Assembly (NCBI GenBank): GCA_014534295.1
Contig: JACVRU010000089.1
Coordinates: 1-7,757 of the forward strand
Origin: Thermoleophilia bacterium
GTDB taxonomy: Bacteria > Actinomycetota > Thermoleophilia > Gaiellales > Gaiellaceae
Length of the DNA: 7,757 nucleotides
Direction: 5' to 3'
Made by a program: the position numbers and the translations under genes
Notes under the pieces: model-generated
What the model was told of the DNA's origin: nothing
Databases searched by the model: none
Seen by the model: only the letters and a program-made list of their open reading frames with translations
In this document: in pieces, positions 5,147-7,757 of the stretch
Numbering within the stretch: position 1 is the stretch's first letter
Layout: each line of letters begins with the position of its first letter

Positions 5147-5668
5147 TCAGTACTGGACGAGGGAGTAGACGTCGTAGCCCTCGAGCCGCTTCCGGCCCTC
5201 GAGGAACTCGAGCGAGATGATGAAGGCGACGCCGGCGACCTCCCCGCCGAGCTGCTCCACGAGCTCGCACTTCGCCCTCGCCGTGCCGCCGGTCGCCAGG
5301 ACGTCGTCGTGGACGATCACCCGCTGCCCGGCGGAGATCGCGTCGGCGTGGAGCTCCAGGACGTCGTAGCCGTACTCGAGCGCGTACTTGGCGCTGACCG
5401 TGCGCCACGGCAGCTTTCCCGGCTTGCGCGCGGCGACGAAGCCGCAGCCGAGCTTGCAGGCCAGCGCGCCGCCGGTGATGAAGCCGCGCGCCTCGGCCCC
5501 GAGGATCAGGTCTGGTTCGCGCGGCGCCGCCCAGTCGGCGAGGAGGTCGACCGTCTCCCGCAGGGCGTCCGCGTTCGAGAGCAGCGGCATGATGTCCTTG
5601 AAGACGATTCCGGGCTTCGGGAAGTCCGGGACGTCCCGGACGAGCCGCATCAGGTCCTGTGGCGTCAC
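5147..5668 (-). CDS. apt: adenine phosphoribosyltransferase, 173 aa
   Basis: Converts adenine and PRPP to AMP and pyrophosphate in the cytoplasm (purine salvage). Family signatures are clear: the N-terminal PDFPKPGIVFKDI (14-26), the EARGF adenine-site loop (59-63), the ARKPGKLPW loop (80-88), YALEYG (95-100), and the PRPP-binding motif VIVHDDVLATGGTA (117-130). Length is typical for Apt. The GTG at 5668 is chosen because its G is the last base of the upstream regulator's TAG, a one-base overlap indicating translational coupling; it also places the conserved block at the usual distance from the N-terminus. An ATG six codons in (5650) is an alternative. It follows the FHA-MerR pair in one transcription unit. 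The usual VVDD of the PRPP motif reads VHDD here, a mild variation. Confidence 0.96.
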   Translation of the reverse strand: MTPQDLMRLVRDVPDFPKPGIVFKDIMPLLSNADALRETVDLLADWAAPREPDLILGAEARGFITGGALACKLGCGFVAARKPGKLPWRTVSAKYALEYGYDVLELHADAISAGQRVIVHDDVLATGGTARAKCELVEQLGGEVAGVAFIISLEFLEGRKRLEGYDVYSLVQY

Positions 5669-6348
5669 TAGTCGGCCGCTTGCCGCCGCAGCTCGCGCCA
5701 CAGGAGCAGGCCGGAGAGCTCGTGGGCGAGCTCCCCCAGAGCCTGCAGGTCGTCGACGCCCGCCTGGCGGCGGTCGGCGTTCCGGGAGCGGAGCGCCGGC
5801 GCGGCAACCGCCTCGATCAGGCCCGTCACGCGGTGGGCGCTCGTCCGCAGCGTCCGCAGGTGCCGGGGCCCGATGCCGAACTCGGCCAGCCGGCCGCAGA
5901 CGTGGGCGATCTCGACGTCGCTCTCGGGGTAGCGGCGCCCTCCGTCCACGACGGCCGGGGCCAGCAGCCCGAACTCCTCGAGCTCCCGCAGGAGGTCCGG
6001 CCGGATCCCCGTGCGCTCGGCGAGCTCGCCGGCCTCGACCTCCGGCTCGGGCTCCGCCAGGCCGGCCGGACGGCGCCGGCGGCGCTCTTTCGAGGTCGGC
6101 GACGCGAGCTCCTGGCGGATCACGCGCAGGGGCAGGAACTCGTCGCGTTGGAGCCGCAGGATCGTGCGGAGCCGCTCGACGTCTTCCTCCGAGAAGAGCC
6201 GGTAGCCTCCCTGAGTCCGACGCGGGGCGAGCAGCCCCTGGTCCTCCAGGTAGCGGATCTTCGAGATCGAGATGTCCGGGAAGTCGTCCTTCAGCCGGCG
6301 GCAGACCGTGCCGATCGTGAGCAGCCGTTGCTCCATCGCCGTCGTCAT
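5668..6348 (-). CDS. ftsR: MerR-family transcriptional regulator, FtsR/Rv1828-like, 226 aa
   Basis: DNA-binding regulator. The N-terminal MerR winged helix (about 9-80) has the FtsR-type signature FPDISISKIRYLEDQGLLAPRRTQGGYRLFSEEDVERL. An Arg-rich linker (86-93) follows. A second segment (about 104-170) then repeats the same pattern in weaker form (ELAERTGIRPDLLRELEEFG, then GRRYPESDV), suggesting a second winged-helix-like domain rather than a classical ligand pocket. No cysteine-based metal site is evident. In mycobacteria and corynebacteria, relatives (Rv1828, FtsR) lie next to garA/odhI, and FtsR controls ftsZ; here too the FHA gene is directly upstream. The ATG at 6348 overlaps the FHA stop as ATGA, so coupling supports it; an ATG at 6336 would trim four residues. 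Targets in this organism are unknown. Confidence 0.88.
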   Translation of the reverse strand: MTTAMEQRLLTIGTVCRRLKDDFPDISISKIRYLEDQGLLAPRRTQGGYRLFSEEDVERLRTILRLQRDEFLPLRVIRQELASPTSKERRRRRPAGLAEPEPEVEAGELAERTGIRPDLLRELEEFGLLAPAVVDGGRRYPESDVEIAHVCGRLAEFGIGPRHLRTLRTSAHRVTGLIEAVAAPALRSRNADRRQAGVDDLQALGELAHELSGLLLWRELRRQAAD

Positions 6349-6809
6349 CGGTTCATGAACGTGAGCCGGTACTTGCCGATCTGCACCTCGTCGCCGTCCT
6401 CGAGGCGCGCCGACTCGATGCGCGTCCGGTTGACGAAGGTGCCGTTGAGGCTGCCCTGGTCCTCGATCGTGAACTCTCGGTCGCCGCGGACGAGCACGGC
6501 GTGCTTGCGCGAGACGGTGACGTCGTCGAGGAAGATCTCGCACTCGGGCGAGCGGCCGATCAGCGTGCGCTCGCCCCCGGGCATGAACGTCTCCCCCACG
6601 CGGCCGCCGCCGGCGCGGACGACGAGCGCGGGACCCTTGACGCCGAGCTCCTCGGGCGCCGCCGAGGCGTCGTCGCCGAGCTCGCCCGGCGAGAAGGTCA
6701 TCGTCTGGTCGCCCGCCTCGTCGCGCATGAGCATCGCGCCGCACCGCGCGCAGAAGTTCGCGGACTCAGGGTTCTGGAAGCCGCACTCGGGGCAGTAGAC
6801 GTGGCTCAT
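6345..6809 (-). CDS. zinc-ribbon and FHA domain protein, GarA/OdhI-like, 154 aa
   Basis: Phosphothreonine-binding signalling protein. Residues 6-23 form a CxxC-N10-CxxC zinc ribbon (Cys6, 9, 20, 23). A short acidic linker contains TMTF (36-39). The FHA domain (about 60-152) carries the phosphopeptide-binding residues in IGRSPE (84-89), VSRKHA (99-104) and GSLNGT (119-124), and ends GDEVQIGKYRLTF. The FHA part closely resembles mycobacterial GarA, which binds 2-oxoglutarate-handling enzymes and is switched off when its N-terminal ETTS threonine is phosphorylated by PknB or PknG. Here a zinc ribbon replaces most of the GarA N-terminal tail, and TMTF is a candidate phospho-switch; that role is inference. 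ATG at 6809 follows the RsiG-like stop by 12 nt. The downstream MerR gene overlaps by 4 nt, the same order as garA-Rv1828. Confidence 0.92.
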   Translation of the reverse strand: MSHVYCPECGFQNPESANFCARCGAMLMRDEAGDQTMTFSPGELGDDASAAPEELGVKGPALVVRAGGGRVGETFMPGGERTLIGRSPECEIFLDDVTVSRKHAVLVRGDREFTIEDQGSLNGTFVNRTRIESARLEDGDEVQIGKYRLTFMNR

Positions 6810-6821
6810 CGGCCGGCCTGG

Positions 6822-7064
6822 CTACGAGGGCGGAGCGGCCTTCCCCGAGAGGATCTCCGTGAGCCGCTCCACGTCGACGTCTTCGAGGACGGTCTTCCCG
6901 CCCGACGACTTGAGCCGGGCGACGAGCTCCGCGCGGAGGATGTCGATCTGCCCGTGCAGGATCCGGCGGCGATACGAGACCTCGTGTTCCTGGGCCTCGA
7001 GCTGTCCGATTAGCTCCTTGAGCTGCTCGTCCGAGAGGGTGGCGAGATCGGGTAGGGGCTCCAC
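6822..7064 (-). CDS. RsiG-like small coiled-coil protein, 80 aa
   Basis: Two predicted helices: about 11-53 (long, heptad-like, charged) and 62-73. The first holds E26-x3-S30-x2-R33-x3-H37-x3-D41. This matches the c-di-GMP-binding signature of the anti-sigma factor RsiG, E(x3)S(x2)R(x3)Q(x3)D, except that His stands for Gln. RsiG proteins sequester WhiG-type sigma factors when loaded with c-di-GMP; relatives are often annotated as aerial mycelium formation protein. No WhiG gene is in this window, so the partner is unknown. The GTG at 7064 is 7 nt after a -10-like TTTACT with TTGACC 18 nt further up, suggesting a leaderless start; the ATG two bases earlier is out of frame. First gene of the FHA-MerR-apt run. 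Assignment to RsiG rests on the motif and its neighbourhood in the long helix. Confidence 0.75.
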   Translation of the reverse strand: MEPLPDLATLSDEQLKELIGQLEAQEHEVSYRRRILHGQIDILRAELVARLKSSGGKTVLEDVDVERLTEILSGKAAPPS

Positions 7065-7071
7065 ATCCTGA

Positions 7072-7101
7072 AGTAAAGCAGCCGGGACCCCCAGGGGTCA
7101 A
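7072..7101 (-). promoter_or_regulatory. putative promoter TTGACC-N18-TTTACT for the RsiG-FHA-MerR-apt run
   Basis: TTGACC (7101-7096) is a good -35 and TTTACT (7077-7072) a fair -10, 18 nt apart. The -10 ends 7 nt before the GTG at 7064, predicting a leaderless transcript, as at uppP and the 68-aa gene. The promoter sits in the 50-nt gap after the phosphohexomutase stop. Confidence 0.5.
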
Positions 7102-7113
7102 CCTCAACTTGAG
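7086..7113. promoter_or_regulatory. two palindromes over and next to the operon promoter, candidate operators
   Basis: GACCCC-CA-GGGGTC (7086-7099) is a perfect 14-bp dyad that overlaps the -35 element and the spacer, where MerR-family dimers usually bind. CTCAA-C-TTGAG (7103-7113) is a perfect dyad just upstream of the -35. Because a MerR regulator is encoded third in this run, autoregulation is a reasonable inference. The GC dyad could instead act as a terminator hairpin for the upstream gene. Confidence 0.4.
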
Positions 7114-7114
7114 C

Positions 7115-7757
7115 TTAGTGCCCCGCCCGCTGGCCTTCGGCATCGAGAATGCCCTCGACGATCCCGCGCAGCTCCTCCTGGAGCGCGCCGGAGTCCTCGT
7201 CGGTCGCGCCTTCGGCGTAGAGGTGCAGGAGTGGCTCGTCCGCGTCCGGCAGAGCCTGCATCCAGCCGCGCTCGTCGAAGACCTTGATCCCGTCGAGCGT
7301 GTCGACGCTCGCGTCCGCGAACCGCTCGTTCAGGAGCCGCATCACTGTCCCCTTGAGCGACCACGGGCAGGGGATCTGGCGGTGCACGAGCGTGGGCCGT
7401 GGCAGGTCGGCGACGAGCTCGGAGAGCGGCCGCTCCACCGGGGCGAGCAGCTCGAGGAGCTTGCACAGGCTGGCGACGGCGTCGTAGGCGGGCAGGAAGT
7501 CCGGGAAGACGTACCCCCCTGAGAGCGCGCCGCCGAAGACGACTCCGTCGCTCGCCGCCACCGCGGTCAGGTCGGCGAGGGAGGCCGGCGTCCGCACGAC
7601 CTCGAGCCCCTCGCCGGCGAGTCGCTCGACCTGGCTCGTGACCGTCACCGGGAACGCCAGCCGGCCCGTGCGGCCGCCGGCCGAGAGCAGGCTGACGAAG
7701 AGCAGCAGGGCCTGGTCGACCGGCACCTCGGTCCCCCGCTCGTCGATGAGGTAGAGC
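7115..7757 (-). CDS. phosphomannomutase-like protein, C-terminal part (5' end outside window)
   Basis: The visible 213 residues match the last two domains of an alpha-D-phosphohexomutase, the enzymes that interconvert hexose 1- and 6-phosphates for nucleotide-sugar supply. The domain III loop reads GGALSGGYVFPDF and the domain IV phosphate-binding loop region reads LPDADEPLLHLYAEG, preceded by LDGIKVF. In classical enzymes these loops are GExSGH and RPSNTEP, so the sugar- and phosphate-contact residues are altered. That pattern is what I recall from actinobacterial proteins in which a mannose-1-phosphate guanylyltransferase domain is fused in front of a phosphomannomutase-like domain; the front half would lie beyond the right edge. 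The reading frame stays open to the window end. Whether it is catalytic as a mutase or only a regulatory domain cannot be told here. It ends 50 nt before the RsiG-like gene. Confidence 0.85.
   Translation of the reverse strand, partial: LYLIDERGTEVPVDQALLLFVSLLSAGGRTGRLAFPVTVTSQVERLAGEGLEVVRTPASLADLTAVAASDGVVFGGALSGGYVFPDFLPAYDAVASLCKLLELLAPVERPLSELVADLPRPTLVHRQIPCPWSLKGTVMRLLNERFADASVDTLDGIKVFDERGWMQALPDADEPLLHLYAEGATDEDSGALQEELRGIVEGILDAEGQRAGH

Noticed and set aside
6349..6744. N-terminal extension of the MerR frame
   Set aside because: It lies within the FHA gene in another frame and is Arg-rich; the ATGA overlap at 6348 gives a standard MerR N-terminus.
5388..6798. Two long plus-strand open frames opposite apt, the MerR gene and the FHA gene
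   Set aside because: The three minus-strand genes are unmistakable and tightly coupled; the plus frames are Arg/Pro/Gly- or Arg/Leu-rich and span several genes.

Overview
The window is very GC-rich, with G or C at nearly every third codon position, and densely packed. It reads as chromosomal DNA of an actinobacterium. The gene set (a zinc-ribbon/FHA protein beside an FtsR-type MerR regulator, an RsiG-like small protein, a fused-type phosphohexomutase) and the likely leaderless GTG starts suggest a deep-branching class such as Thermoleophilia. That placement is inference. I see no insertion sequence, phage gene or CRISPR array.

Right part (7757 to 3788, all minus strand): the C-terminal end of a phosphomannomutase-like protein comes first. 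A promoter with two palindromes follows, and then a tight gene run: RsiG-like protein (12-nt gap), zinc-ribbon/FHA protein of the GarA/OdhI type (ATGA overlap), FtsR-like MerR regulator (1-nt overlap), apt, a cysteine/histidine-rich orphan protein, and a four-helix membrane protein with a long charged tail. The run ends at a 13-bp terminator hairpin. The FHA-MerR pair matches the mycobacterial garA-Rv1828 order, so this looks like a signalling and growth-control cluster with purine salvage attached.

Middle (3700 to 2992): two small convergent genes overlap by 52 bp, one minus (65 aa) and one plus (68 aa, two membrane helices). Between the plus gene and uppP lies the most unusual stretch, a 310-bp divergent spacer. 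It holds four DnaA-box-like 9-mers in 53 bp, a palindrome in an AT-richer patch, and a 17-bp-spaced promoter. That promoter leads into about 100 nt that fold by hand into a closed multi-hairpin RNA. I could not match this RNA to a known riboswitch class.

Left part (2991 to 1, minus strand): uppP (lipid carrier recycling), a DMT/EamA transporter 16 nt behind it, and a primary-type sigma-70 factor that runs off the left edge, missing only its last few residues.

The likeliest new biology is the structured RNA with the DnaA-box cluster, and the RsiG/FHA/MerR cluster with a MerR-style operator layout in front of it.
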